In this document: piece after piece, positions 1-5,796 of the stretch
Layout of the letters: every line of letters starts with the position of its first letter
Numbering within the stretch: position 1 is the stretch's first letter
Assembly: GCA_946479405.1 (NCBI GenBank)
Contig: CAMLGD010000185.1
Coordinates: 1-6,530, forward strand
DNA: 6,530 bases
Origin: an uncultured Vogesella sp.
GTDB taxonomy: Bacteria; Pseudomonadota; Gammaproteobacteria; Burkholderiales; Chromobacteriaceae
Direction of reading: 5' to 3'
Translations under genes and position numbers: made by a program
Notes under the pieces: generated by a model
What the model was told of the DNA's origin: nothing
Seen by the model: the letters and a program-made list of their open reading frames with translations, nothing else
Database searches by the model: none

Positions 1-308
1 CGGTTGAAGAAGTGTTCGGTCCCGTCCTCAGCGTCATCGAATACACCGATGTCGAAGAAGCGATCCGCATTGCCAACGATACCTGCTACGGGTTGGCCGC
101 ATCGCTGTGGACCGACAATGTCAACAATGCCCACAAAGTGGCTGCACGCATCCGCGCCGGTACGGTAACAGTGAACTGCTTCGGTGAGGGCGACCTGACC
201 ACGCCGTTCGGCGGTTTCAAACAGTCCGGCTTCGGTGGTCGTGACAAGTCCATTTACGCGCATGACCAGTATTGCGAACTGAAAACTACCTGGCTGAAGC
301 TGGATTAA
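1..308 (+). CDS. Aldehyde dehydrogenase, C-terminal part (5' end outside window)
   Basis: This is the last 101 codons of an NAD(P)-dependent aldehyde dehydrogenase, which oxidises an aldehyde to the acid in the cytoplasm. The reading frame is already open at base 3 and begins VEEVFGPVLSV, the usual family block (E-E-x-F-G-P-V) that follows the catalytic region. Further on are N-D-T-x-Y-G-L-A-A-S-L-W, the R-I-R-A-G-T-V-x-V-N-C strand, and the C-terminal P-F-G-G-F-K-Q-S-G block, followed by GRDKS and ELKTTW near the end. The RDKS...ELKT-W ending resembles PuuC-type (gamma-glutamyl-)aminobutyraldehyde and betaine-aldehyde dehydrogenases, so an aminoaldehyde substrate is likely but unproven. The catalytic Cys and Glu lie upstream of the window. 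The GTG at 12 is an internal Val codon, not a start. The gene is closed by the hairpin at 322-350, which separates it from the regulators downstream. Family assignment is firm; the substrate is inference. Confidence 0.93.
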   Translation, partial: VEEVFGPVLSVIEYTDVEEAIRIANDTCYGLAASLWTDNVNNAHKVAARIRAGTVTVNCFGEGDLTTPFGGFKQSGFGGRDKSIYAHDQYCELKTTWLKLD

Positions 309-321
309 GTTTTGTAGTGCA

Positions 322-356
322 GATAGCCCGGCCCGTTGGGTCGGGCTATCTTGATT
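322..356 (+). terminator. Rho-independent terminator of the aldehyde dehydrogenase gene
   Basis: Bases 322-330 (GATAGCCCG) pair perfectly with 342-350 (CGGGCTATC). The stem continues inward through 331-334 with 338-341 (one G-T pair), leaving a three-base loop. This gives a roughly 13-bp GC-rich stem 13 bases after the TAA stop. The tail TTGATTT is T-rich but interrupted. On the opposite strand there is no T tail, so it acts in the + direction. Confidence 0.85.
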
Positions 357-649
357 TATGAATCAACGGTGACGGTTGTTGATTTCGCTTGGACGTGCTT
401 GGGTGGGGGTTGTCGGTAAATTTTGGTTTTGAACGCAAACGGTAAATTATTGGTACGTGTATTCGGGTGTGCTGTCGTATAACGGGCGTGTGGCAGATCT
501 ACTGAAGCTGGATTTTTAATGACATCCAATGAAAGTACACCACCAGGCAATGACAATGTATCCTGTGGTGCCTCGTTGGTGGTGGCATTGGCGATGGATT
601 TTCAGTGTGAGTTGGCAGGGTTGCGCCAGGCTCCTAGACATACGATTTC
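357..649. other. Intergenic region between the aldehyde dehydrogenase and the first LysR gene
   Basis: I see no well-supported gene here. The stretch is AT-richer than the flanking genes. It holds an imperfect direct repeat (414-427 and 440-454), a small dyad overlapping the terminator tail (351-366), a CACCACCAGG / CCTGTGGTG inverted pair (538-547 with 562-570), and a weak 46-codon open frame (519-659). I found no -35/-10 pair good enough to call a promoter, although the first LysR gene must be transcribed from somewhere in this stretch because a terminator precedes it. A 66-codon minus-strand frame at 356-556 has no recognisable content. Confidence 0.5.
414..454. repeat. Imperfect direct repeat upstream of the first LysR gene
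   Basis: CGGTAAATTTTGGT at 414-427 recurs as CGGTAAATTATTGGT at 440-454, the same sequence with one inserted A. The copies start 26 bases apart, about two and a half helical turns. The first nine bases are identical. They lie about 210-250 bases upstream of the regulator start. They may be a tandem binding site, but a chance repeat in AT-rich DNA cannot be excluded. Confidence 0.5.
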
Positions 650-661
650 AAGGTGGTAGCT

Positions 662-1645
662 ATGCAGAAGAAGCAGTTGTTTACTGACCGACTTTTGGCG
701 CAGATGCCATCGTTGCGTGCCTTGCGGTGCTTTGTCACAGCGGCAAGGTACGAAAGCTTTACTCAGGCCGCTGAAGTGCTGTGCGTAACGCAGGCGGCGA
801 TCAGCCGCCAGATAAAGGAACTGGAAGACTCGCTCGACGTTGCCCTGTTTGAGCGTGCCGGCCGGCATATTGCGCTGACCGATGCCGGACGGATTCTCTA
901 TAACGCCTCCTACCTCTCCATCATGAATATTGCCGAGGCGGCCGAGGCGGTACGGCATTCCGAAAAGCATGCATTCACGGTGTGTGTGTCACACGCTTTT
1001 TCTTCATTGTGGCTGTCGGCCAGGCTGCCATCATTTCGCAAGCAGTTTCCCGGCATGAAACTGGATGTGGTGGTTACCGATCATTTCATGGAGTTTGACG
1101 AACTGCTGGAGCCGGATGTGATTATTACCAAGAATCCACCGCGCGAAGCTGAATATGAAGTGGAGCCCTTGTTTCATGACATTGTTTATCCGGTTTGCAG
1201 TCAGGCATTTTTCGAGAAGAATTTTCAGAATAAAAAACTGAAGCCATTGGATCTTTTGTCGCGACCAACACTGCACTTGTCGTCATTAGGCCGGGCGCAA
1301 GTTTGTGAACATGTAGATTGGCGGGTGTGGCGCAATTGGTTTCAGAAAGGCGATGAATCGGATCGTATTAGCGAAGTCGATTATCTGGAAAGTAATGATT
1401 ACCGCCTGCTGGTGCAGCAGGCCGAGGTGGGCGAGGGTACCTTGTTGGGTTGGCACCATCTGGTGCACCGCCAGGTAGAGCAGGGGCGGTTAATGCGGCC
1501 AGTCAAGGAAGCATTGGTGTTTCATGACCGACACCATTATTTGATTACCCATAAGAACGCCAAACTGCGCACTGAATATCCCAGATTCCGGGAGTGGTTG
1601 CTGGCGGAAGTCGGCGCCATGATGGGCGAGTGGAGCGGCAGCTGA
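662..1645 (+). CDS. LysR-family transcriptional regulator (GcvA/AmpR-like), first of a tandem pair
   Basis: A cytoplasmic LysR-type transcription factor of 327 residues, close to the usual 300-330. Residues 16-75 form the winged helix-turn-helix: PSLRALRCF, then S-F-T-Q-A-A, then the recognition helix VTQAAISRQIKELE (42-55) and LFER (62-65). From about residue 100 follows a periplasmic-binding-protein-like effector domain. It contains G-E-G-T-L-L-G-W (257-264), a block typical of the GcvA/AmpR/choline-utilisation subgroup. ATG 662 is preferred over the in-frame GTG at 653 because AAGG at 650-653 sits at normal Shine-Dalgarno spacing from it and overlaps the GTG. This start also places P16-S17 and the whole DNA-binding domain at the same residue numbers as in the next gene. 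Base composition is more AT-rich than in the genes that follow, especially 1190-1400, which may point to a different history. The effector is unknown; a quaternary-amine or related metabolite is a guess from context. Confidence 0.92.
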   Translation: MQKKQLFTDRLLAQMPSLRALRCFVTAARYESFTQAAEVLCVTQAAISRQIKELEDSLDVALFERAGRHIALTDAGRILYNASYLSIMNIAEAAEAVRHSEKHAFTVCVSHAFSSLWLSARLPSFRKQFPGMKLDVVVTDHFMEFDELLEPDVIITKNPPREAEYEVEPLFHDIVYPVCSQAFFEKNFQNKKLKPLDLLSRPTLHLSSLGRAQVCEHVDWRVWRNWFQKGDESDRISEVDYLESNDYRLLVQQAEVGEGTLLGWHHLVHRQVEQGRLMRPVKEALVFHDRHHYLITHKNAKLRTEYPRFREWLLAEVGAMMGEWSGS

Positions 1646-1693
1646 TTGGCGGCTGCCAGGTAGCAAGGCTGATATTTGCAGGTACAGGACACC

Positions 1694-2623
1694 ATGAAGG
1701 CAACTGTCGAGAAGACCCGTGGCTACCGGCGGATCATTCCGTCTATGACCGCCTTGGTCGAATTCGAGGCTGTTGCCCGTCTGAGCAGTTTTACGTTGGC
1801 CGCACACGAGCTTGGTGTTACCCAGGCGGCGGTCAGCCGGCAGGTAAAGGCGCTGGAGGAAACCCTGGGGGTGCAGCTGTTTCACCGCCTACACCGCGCA
1901 ATCAAGCTGACCCGGGAAGGCGAAGCCCTGCAGCAAGTGGTGTCCGAATCCATGCAGAAGATCGCCGGTGTGTTTGACCGGCTGGCAAAGTATCCGCAGC
2001 CGGAACAAATCATCATTGCGACAACTGCGGCATTCTCGCAATTCCGGCTTCTGCCCCGGCTGGCGCAATTGAAACAGCGGTTGCCGAACGCGCAGTTTCG
2101 ATTGACCACCCAGATGTTTACCGCTGATTTGCTGCACAAGGATATCGACGTAGCGATACGTTTTGGCAGTGGCAAATGGCAGGGTGGCACCGCCGCCCTG
2201 TTGTTTGACGAGGAGGTTTTTCCGGTTTGCGCTCCGGGGTGGCTGCAGAAAAATGCGCTCCCGGCATCGCTTGCCGAGCTGGCGGAAATGGCACTGATCC
2301 AGTCCGATGTCACATCGGAAGGCTGGATGGGGTGGGAGGAATGGTTTGCTGCCGTTGGTTACCGCCCGCAGTACCTGCACTTTGCCTTTCGCTGCAGTCT
2401 GTATACCGATGCATTGCAGGCGGCGCTTGCCGGGCAGGGCGTCGCCCTGGGCTGGGGACGCCTGGTGCATGATCTGTTGGCCGCTGGTGAGCTTGTCCGC
2501 TTGCCGGTAGCGTCGCTCAATGTGAATGACTCATATTATGTTGTCGTGCCGCAGGGGCGCACGGTTTCCCCTGTTGTCGAGCAATTGATTGCCTGCCTGC
2601 GCGAGGATCTGACCCCGGGCTGA
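1694..2623 (+). CDS. LysR-family transcriptional regulator (GcvA/AmpR-like), second of a tandem pair
   Basis: A second LysR-type regulator, 309 residues from ATG 1694. The DNA-binding domain (about 16-75) has PSMTALVEF, S-F-T-L-A-A and the recognition helix VTQAAVSRQVKALE (42-55), position for position with the preceding gene. The effector domain follows from about 90 and includes D-V-A-I-R-F-G-x-G, typical of the GcvA-like subgroup, and G-Q-G-V-A-L-G-W (247-254). The gap of 48 bases after the first regulator has no terminator, so the two are probably co-transcribed. The start is not certain. ATG 1694 has AGGA only four bases upstream. TTG 1676 has AAGG at 1665-1668 with seven bases spacing and would add six residues. 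I chose ATG for the alignment with the first regulator. Higher GC than the first gene suggests an old duplication or independent recruitment. Family sure; ligand and targets unknown. Confidence 0.93.
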   Translation: MKATVEKTRGYRRIIPSMTALVEFEAVARLSSFTLAAHELGVTQAAVSRQVKALEETLGVQLFHRLHRAIKLTREGEALQQVVSESMQKIAGVFDRLAKYPQPEQIIIATTAAFSQFRLLPRLAQLKQRLPNAQFRLTTQMFTADLLHKDIDVAIRFGSGKWQGGTAALLFDEEVFPVCAPGWLQKNALPASLAELAEMALIQSDVTSEGWMGWEEWFAAVGYRPQYLHFAFRCSLYTDALQAALAGQGVALGWGRLVHDLLAAGELVRLPVASLNVNDSYYVVVPQGRTVSPVVEQLIACLREDLTPG

Positions 2624-2658
2624 GTTTTCAGGTGCCATGTAGAGAATATCGGTTTTAT

Positions 2659-2674
2659 CTGCCGGAACCGGCAG
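2659..2674. repeat. GC-rich inverted repeat after the second LysR gene
   Basis: CTGCCGG at 2659-2665 is followed by AA and then by its complement CCGGCAG at 2668-2674. As RNA it would form a six-pair stem with a GAAC tetraloop. It lies 36 bases after the TGA stop and has no T-run behind it. It could be a weak or Rho-assisted terminator, an mRNA 3'-end stabiliser or an operator. Confidence 0.55.
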
Positions 2675-2714
2675 CGTTGATTGTGCGGTTCTGGTTTATC
2701 GGCGTGGAATGCAA

Positions 2715-2736
2715 GCGGCCAACCCAAGTTGGCCGC
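2715..2736. terminator. Candidate terminator after the LysR pair
   Basis: GCGGCCAAC (2715-2723) pairs perfectly with GTTGGCCGC (2728-2736) around a CCAA loop. GAAT before it (2707-2710) can pair with ATTC after it (2737-2740) across a four-base bulge. The stem is strong, but the tail ATTCGTGTCCATTT has only scattered T residues. It stands between the regulator pair and the chemoreceptor start, where an end of transcript would be expected. Confidence 0.55.
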
Positions 2737-2860
2737 ATTCGTGTCCATTTGGCTGGCGTCATTGGCGGGGCGGTTTCTGCCGCGTCATTCGAGGCAGCTT
2801 TATGCGGCACGGCTGGTTGTTGCAGGGCTACGCCGCAATTATTGCAGCCGGTTTTCTCTC

Positions 2861-2869
2861 AGGGGTGAG
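2861..2869 (+). promoter_or_regulatory. Ribosome binding site fixing the chemoreceptor start
   Basis: AGGGGTGAG matches the GGTGA end of the anti-Shine-Dalgarno consensus and lies about ten bases before ATG 2879. It supports that ATG rather than the much earlier in-frame TTG at 2681. The reading frame between 2681 and 2879 crosses the two inverted repeats and codes for nothing recognisable. Confidence 0.6.
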
Positions 2870-2878
2870 TTTGCAATC

Positions 2879-4897
2879 ATGAATGTGTTGTTCGTTCCCG
2901 TTACGCTGCTGATGGGTCGCCTCAGACTCTCCGCCAAATTCCTGCTCATCGCCACGGTGCTGATCCTGCCCACCATATACATGCTGTATATGCTGGATCG
3001 TACCTACCGTAGCCAGATCAGTGCTAGCGAGCATGAGCTTGCCGGCGAATCCCTGGCCGTAGCCGGTTTCGAGCTGCTGGAGGCCACCCAGCGGCATCGC
3101 GATCTTAGTACCTTGCAGCTGGCCGGCAAGGCCGAGCTGGCCGCCGCGCAGCAGCAGGCGGCAGGCCGGATACGCACGGCCATACAGCGGATCGACCAGG
3201 CCCTGGCTGATGACAATCTGGAGGTAAAGCCGGGCTGGCTTAGCTTGCGGGCGGCACTTGTCGCGCAGCTTGCCGGCTGGCAGCGGCTCAAGCCGGAGGA
3301 GAACCTGGCCCGGCATTCCGCGCTGGTCAAACAGCAGCTGGACTGGTTGTACCGTGTGGCCAGCCAGTCCGGCATGGCGCTGGACCCGGATAGCGACACA
3401 CGAAACCTGCAGGATCTGTTCTTCAACATCGTGCTGCCTGCCAGCGAGCACGCCGGTGCCGCACGAGGGCTGGGGGCCGTGATTGCCTCGCGCAATACCA
3501 TCGAGCAAGCCGAGCGTAGCCGACTGGGGGCGCTGTCCAGCTTTCTGTCGCAGGCGGCTGCGCAGGCTGTCAACCGGATAGAGCGCGGCATCGCCAAAGA
3601 TGATCCGAGCTACGCGCAGCTGAGCAGGCAAAGCAAAAAAGCGGCGACCGAGCTAAGCAGTACCGCCGCCTTCCTGAACAAGAATTATGTCGAAGCCGTA
3701 TTGATCCTGACCGATCCGCTCGACCAGCTGCAGCGCCTGGATCGTACCGCCGCAGAGCTGCGCGACCTGGGCGGTTTGGTGCTGACCGAGTTCCGCCAGC
3801 GTGCCCAGCTGCGCATCGAGCAACTGTCGGCATTGCGGCTGACCGTGGTCGGTACGGCGCTGCTGCTGGTACTCATCGGTGGCTACCTGTTTGTCGGGGC
3901 AACGCTGTCGCTGCGTAATGCGGTGGTCAAATTGAAAGACGACGCGCAGCGCCTGGCCGATGGTGCACTGTCCACCCGAGTGGAGCTGGGGTCGCGCGAT
4001 GAACTGTCGCAGATCGCCAATAGCTTCAATCACATGGCGGCATCGCTTTCCAATCTGGTGCAGCAGATCCGGCACACGGTGGCTGATGTGGCGGATACCT
4101 CGCTGCAACTGACCAGTAATGCTGGCGAGGTGTCGCTGGCGTCGCGCAAGCAGGCGGAATCCACAGCGGCGATGGCCGAGGCGGTGCAGCAAGTGACGAC
4201 CAGCATTGCCCAGGCTAATTCGCAGGCCAAGAATAGTGCCGAACGGGTACTGGCTACCGCGCGCGAGGCCGGTGCGGGCGAGGTGCGCATGCAGGCGACG
4301 TTGCTGGATATCCGGCAACTGGCCGAGCAGATCGGCAAGCTGAGTGCCGAGGTCGAGTACATGAAGCAGAGCTCGAACCAGATTGGACGCATTGTGCAGG
4401 TAATCAACGACATCGCCGATCAGACCAATCTGCTGGCGCTCAATGCCGCCATTGAGGCGGCGCGGGCAGGCGAGGCCGGGCGAGGCTTTGGCGTGGTGGC
4501 GGATGAGGTGCGCAAGCTGGCCGAGCGAACCTCTACTGCCACCGAGGAAATCCGCAGTCTGGTCGAGACCATCAGCAAGGATACGGAACGCACCGCCAAA
4601 GGCATGACGGCGGCGCGGGCGGGCATGGAGCAGAGTTCTGGCAGCGTGCAAATCGCCAGCAACACCCTGTCCAGCATCCTGACGCAGAGTCTGGCCAGCC
4701 AGGAGGCGGCGCATGAAATTTCAGTCGCCATGAATCAGCAGTACGCAGCCAGTCAGCAGGTGGCTGGCAACGTGGAAATGATTGCCCGCATGGCCAAGGA
4801 GAATACCTTGCACGCCGATGCCAACAACAAGCTGGCACAGTCCCTGCAGCAGCAAGCCGAGGCATTGTCACAGCAGATCAGCACCTTTCAGCTCTGA
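2879..4897 (+). CDS. Methyl-accepting chemotaxis protein with a large periplasmic sensor
   Basis: A 672-residue inner-membrane chemoreceptor that passes a ligand signal to CheA/CheW. The first membrane helix is at about 21-39 ([19 protein letters not shown]). A periplasmic domain of roughly 280 residues follows, then a second helix at about 322-345 ([20 protein letters not shown]) and a HAMP domain at about 346-400 ([16 protein letters not shown]-x-Q-I-A-x-S-F-N). The cytoplasmic coiled coil carries the signalling tip [20 protein letters not shown] (512-531) and [17 protein letters not shown] (534-550). The sensor looks all-helical, with Q-R-H-R-D-L-S near its start and L-D-P-D-S-D-T followed by LP..E..G..RGLG in the middle. 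This recalls the double helical bundles (NIT/HBM-like) of proteobacterial receptors, but I cannot name its ligand. The C-terminus (STFQL) lacks the NWETF-type CheR/CheB tether. No sigma-28 promoter was found upstream. The receptor role is certain; any link to quaternary amines is speculation from the neighbourhood. Confidence 0.95.
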   Translation: MNVLFVPVTLLMGRLRLSAKFLLIATVLILPTIYMLYMLDRTYRSQISASEHELAGESLAVAGFELLEATQRHRDLSTLQLAGKAELAAAQQQAAGRIRTAIQRIDQALADDNLEVKPGWLSLRAALVAQLAGWQRLKPEENLARHSALVKQQLDWLYRVASQSGMALDPDSDTRNLQDLFFNIVLPASEHAGAARGLGAVIASRNTIEQAERSRLGALSSFLSQAAAQAVNRIERGIAKDDPSYAQLSRQSKKAATELSSTAAFLNKNYVEAVLILTDPLDQLQRLDRTAAELRDLGGLVLTEFRQRAQLRIEQLSALRLTVVGTALLLVLIGGYLFVGATLSLRNAVVKLKDDAQRLADGALSTRVELGSRDELSQIANSFNHMAASLSNLVQQIRHTVADVADTSLQLTSNAGEVSLASRKQAESTAAMAEAVQQVTTSIAQANSQAKNSAERVLATAREAGAGEVRMQATLLDIRQLAEQIGKLSAEVEYMKQSSNQIGRIVQVINDIADQTNLLALNAAIEAARAGEAGRGFGVVADEVRKLAERTSTATEEIRSLVETISKDTERTAKGMTAARAGMEQSSGSVQIASNTLSSILTQSLASQEAAHEISVAMNQQYAASQQVAGNVEMIARMAKENTLHADANNKLAQSLQQQAEALSQQISTFQL

Positions 4898-4912
4898 TGT
4901 TGGCCGCAGACA

Positions 4913-4958
4913 GCCGCATGCCGCTAGCGACAGGGTATGCGGCAGGTCATTGCCTGCC
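4913..4958 (+). terminator. Overlapping hairpins after the chemoreceptor, possible terminator
   Basis: Bases 4913-4922 (GCCGCATGCC) pair with 4934-4943 through a ten-pair stem containing one G-T pair, with an 11-base loop. A second stem, GGCAGG (4941-4946) with CCTGCC (4953-4958), shares 4941-4943 with the first, so the two compete in part. They begin 15 bases after the TGA stop. No T-run follows either stem, so a factor-independent terminator is not established. Confidence 0.4.
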
Positions 4959-4983
4959 AGTGTGTGATCATGCGTGGCTATCT

Positions 4984-4995
4984 TGACTGCAGTCA
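4984..4995. repeat. Perfect 12-bp palindrome
   Basis: TGACTGCAGTCA reads the same on both strands, with a T-G wobble position on each side. Having no loop, it is better suited to binding a dimeric protein than to an RNA hairpin. TTGACT at its left edge resembles a -35 box, but no -10 hexamer lies at the right distance. Confidence 0.45.
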
Positions 4996-5093
4996 GAGAA
5001 AAACGCTGTGCTGGCCGATATTATTCCCGGCATGAAAACAATGGCGGTGCAGCATGACTTATTGCTCGCGGCCAACATTGTTGATTCCGGCAG

Positions 5094-5123
5094 TTGTTTT
5101 TATTGCTATGATCTTGGTGTAAT
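5094..5123 (+). promoter_or_regulatory. Candidate sigma-70 promoter for the small membrane protein
   Basis: TTGTTT at 5094-5099 and TGTAAT at 5118-5123 are separated by 18 bases, in the most AT-rich part of this gap. The predicted start of transcription would be near 5130, giving a leader of about 90 bases. Each hexamer deviates from consensus, so this is only a candidate. Confidence 0.3.
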
Positions 5124-5219
5124 GTAGTTTTTATTCTTATGTCTTCAGGATGGGTGCTGTGGTCGGTGTCGACAGTGCACCGGATATTTTGCAAAAAAAA
5201 CTAATTCAGATTGAAATCC

Positions 5220-5462
5220 ATGGGAATACATGTACTGATTGGGTTGTTGGGTACGGCATGCTATGTGATCGCTTATGCCTTGGTGCAGCTGAAAAAGCTG
5301 CGGATGGATGCAAGAAGCTATGCCTATCTGAACATAATCGGCTGCGTGTGCAGCCTGTATTCCCTGTCTTACGATTTCAATCTGGCTGCGTTCGTTTCGC
5401 AAGCATTCTGGCTGCTGTTTACTCTGGTCGGTATGCGGTCGAGTAGCCGCTCTCTGTCTTGA
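5220..5462 (+). CDS. Small three-helix membrane protein, CBU_0592-like
   Basis: An 80-residue inner-membrane protein of unknown function. Three hydrophobic helices are visible at about 5-22, 35-51 and 58-72, with a short basic loop (KKLRMDARS) between the first two. Features shared with small proteins of the CBU_0592 kind, as I recall that family, are the G-L-L-G-x-x-x-Y-V-I-A-Y opening, L-N (37-38), S-L-x-Y-D-F-N (48-54) and F-W-L-L (63-66). The family has no established role, and I assign none. ATG 5220 is chosen. The only other in-frame start is TTG 5211, and a stop at 5202 blocks anything earlier. Neither start has a recognisable Shine-Dalgarno sequence; upstream is a run of eight A residues (5193-5200). 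The ORF of 98 codons in another frame over the same DNA (5150-5446) is a shadow: it has no family content, whereas this frame has ordered membrane helices. Confidence 0.75.
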   Translation: MGIHVLIGLLGTACYVIAYALVQLKKLRMDARSYAYLNIIGCVCSLYSLSYDFNLAAFVSQAFWLLFTLVGMRSSSRSLS

Positions 5463-5683
5463 TCCGAATCGTTCGCTTGTAGTGCGGGCTGGCGCTGTGG
5501 TGCTGGCTGCCAAGCTGGTCAAGCTGCAGTTGCCATTGGCATGCTGTTGTCCCGTCCTTCCTCCTTCCTGCCGCTTGTGCTTTCTTCTCGCTGCGTACCT
5601 TTAGCCAATACTGGTGTCCGTACGGATTGTCTTTTTGCGATTGCGCGCCCTGTATTTCCTGCGTTAAATCCATGTCGGTTTCG
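5463..5683. other. Intergenic region, pyrimidine-rich on the + strand
   Basis: No supported gene on the + strand and no clear terminator for the small membrane protein. Bases about 5545-5610 are rich in C and T (runs such as CCGTCCTTCCTCCTTCC). On the minus strand an 84-codon frame (5419-5673) is open and rich in Gln, Lys and Arg. It overlaps the end of the membrane protein gene, has no visible ribosome binding site and uses several rare codons, so it is treated as a doubtful candidate only. Confidence 0.45.
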
Positions 5684-5700
5684 CATTACCATATGTAATG
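5684..5700. promoter_or_regulatory. Probable LysR-type recognition site (T-N11-A dyad)
   Basis: CATTACCATATGTAATG has six-base arms CATTAC and GTAATG around a five-base centre. T5686 and A5698 form the T-N11-A pattern inside a dyad that is the hallmark of LysR recognition sites. Its centre (5692) is about 65 bases upstream of the transcription start predicted from the promoter at 5722-5750, the classical position for such a site. Which of the two LysR proteins in this window binds it, if either, is inference. Confidence 0.55.
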
Positions 5701-5701
5701 T

Positions 5702-5738
5702 CTATATGAAAATATAGCGCGTTGACGCGATTTCATAT
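5702..5738. promoter_or_regulatory. Further inverted repeats overlapping the -35 region
   Basis: CTATATGAAAATATAG (5702-5717) is a perfect six-base dyad with a GAAA centre. It abuts CGCGTTGACGCG (5718-5729), a four-base dyad whose centre is the TTGA of the -35 box. A larger dyad, ATATGAAA (5704-5711) with TTTCATAT (5731-5738), spans both. Such sites near -47 and -33 are where a LysR activation site or a second regulator would act. No known consensus is matched exactly. Confidence 0.45.
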
Positions 5739-5750
5739 TATCCCAATACT
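5722..5750 (+). promoter_or_regulatory. Candidate sigma-70 promoter of the Rieske oxygenase gene
   Basis: TTGACG (5722-5727, five of six to consensus) is followed after 17 bases by AATACT (5745-5750, four of six). The predicted start of transcription is near 5757, leaving a leader of about 50 bases before ATG 5808. The weak -10 and the dyads upstream suit an activator-dependent promoter. Confidence 0.45.
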
Positions 5751-5796
5751 CAAGTTGTCTGGTAGGGCATATGCCTCACTAAAACACACACACGTT

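Noticed and set aside
356..556. 66-codon minus-strand frame in the first intergenic region
   Set aside because: No recognisable motif, no convincing ribosome binding site, and it faces into the terminator region.
1637..1657. Hairpin GGCAGC/GCTGCC across the stop codon of the first LysR gene
   Set aside because: Six-pair stem with a nine-base loop and no T tail, probably coincidental; the two regulators are more likely co-transcribed.
2692..2705. TTATCGGC, the reverse complement of a sigma-28 -10 box (GCCGATAA)
   Set aside because: It points away from the chemoreceptor and has no matching -35 element at 11 bases.
2681..2878. In-frame N-terminal extension of the chemoreceptor from TTG 2681
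   Set aside because: It crosses two strong inverted repeats, codes for nothing family-like, and ATG 2879 has a ribosome binding site and is followed by the expected first membrane helix.
3653..4714. Long minus-strand frame (353 codons) opposite the chemoreceptor gene
   Set aside because: A shadow of a GC-rich gene: its sequence is low-complexity Arg/Gln/Leu/His and the + strand frame has all chemoreceptor domains.
5032..5127. 31-residue frame in the gap after the chemoreceptor
   Set aside because: No ribosome binding site and no recognisable content; it overlaps the candidate promoter of the next gene.
5150..5446. 98-codon + strand frame overlapping the small membrane protein gene
   Set aside because: No family-like content or membrane helices; the overlapping frame at 5220-5462 has three ordered helices and conserved residues.
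5534..5549. Sigma-54-like TTGGCATGCTGTTGT
   Set aside because: The GG-to-GC spacing is off by one and the TTGC part is incomplete; a better sigma-70 candidate lies nearer the oxygenase gene.
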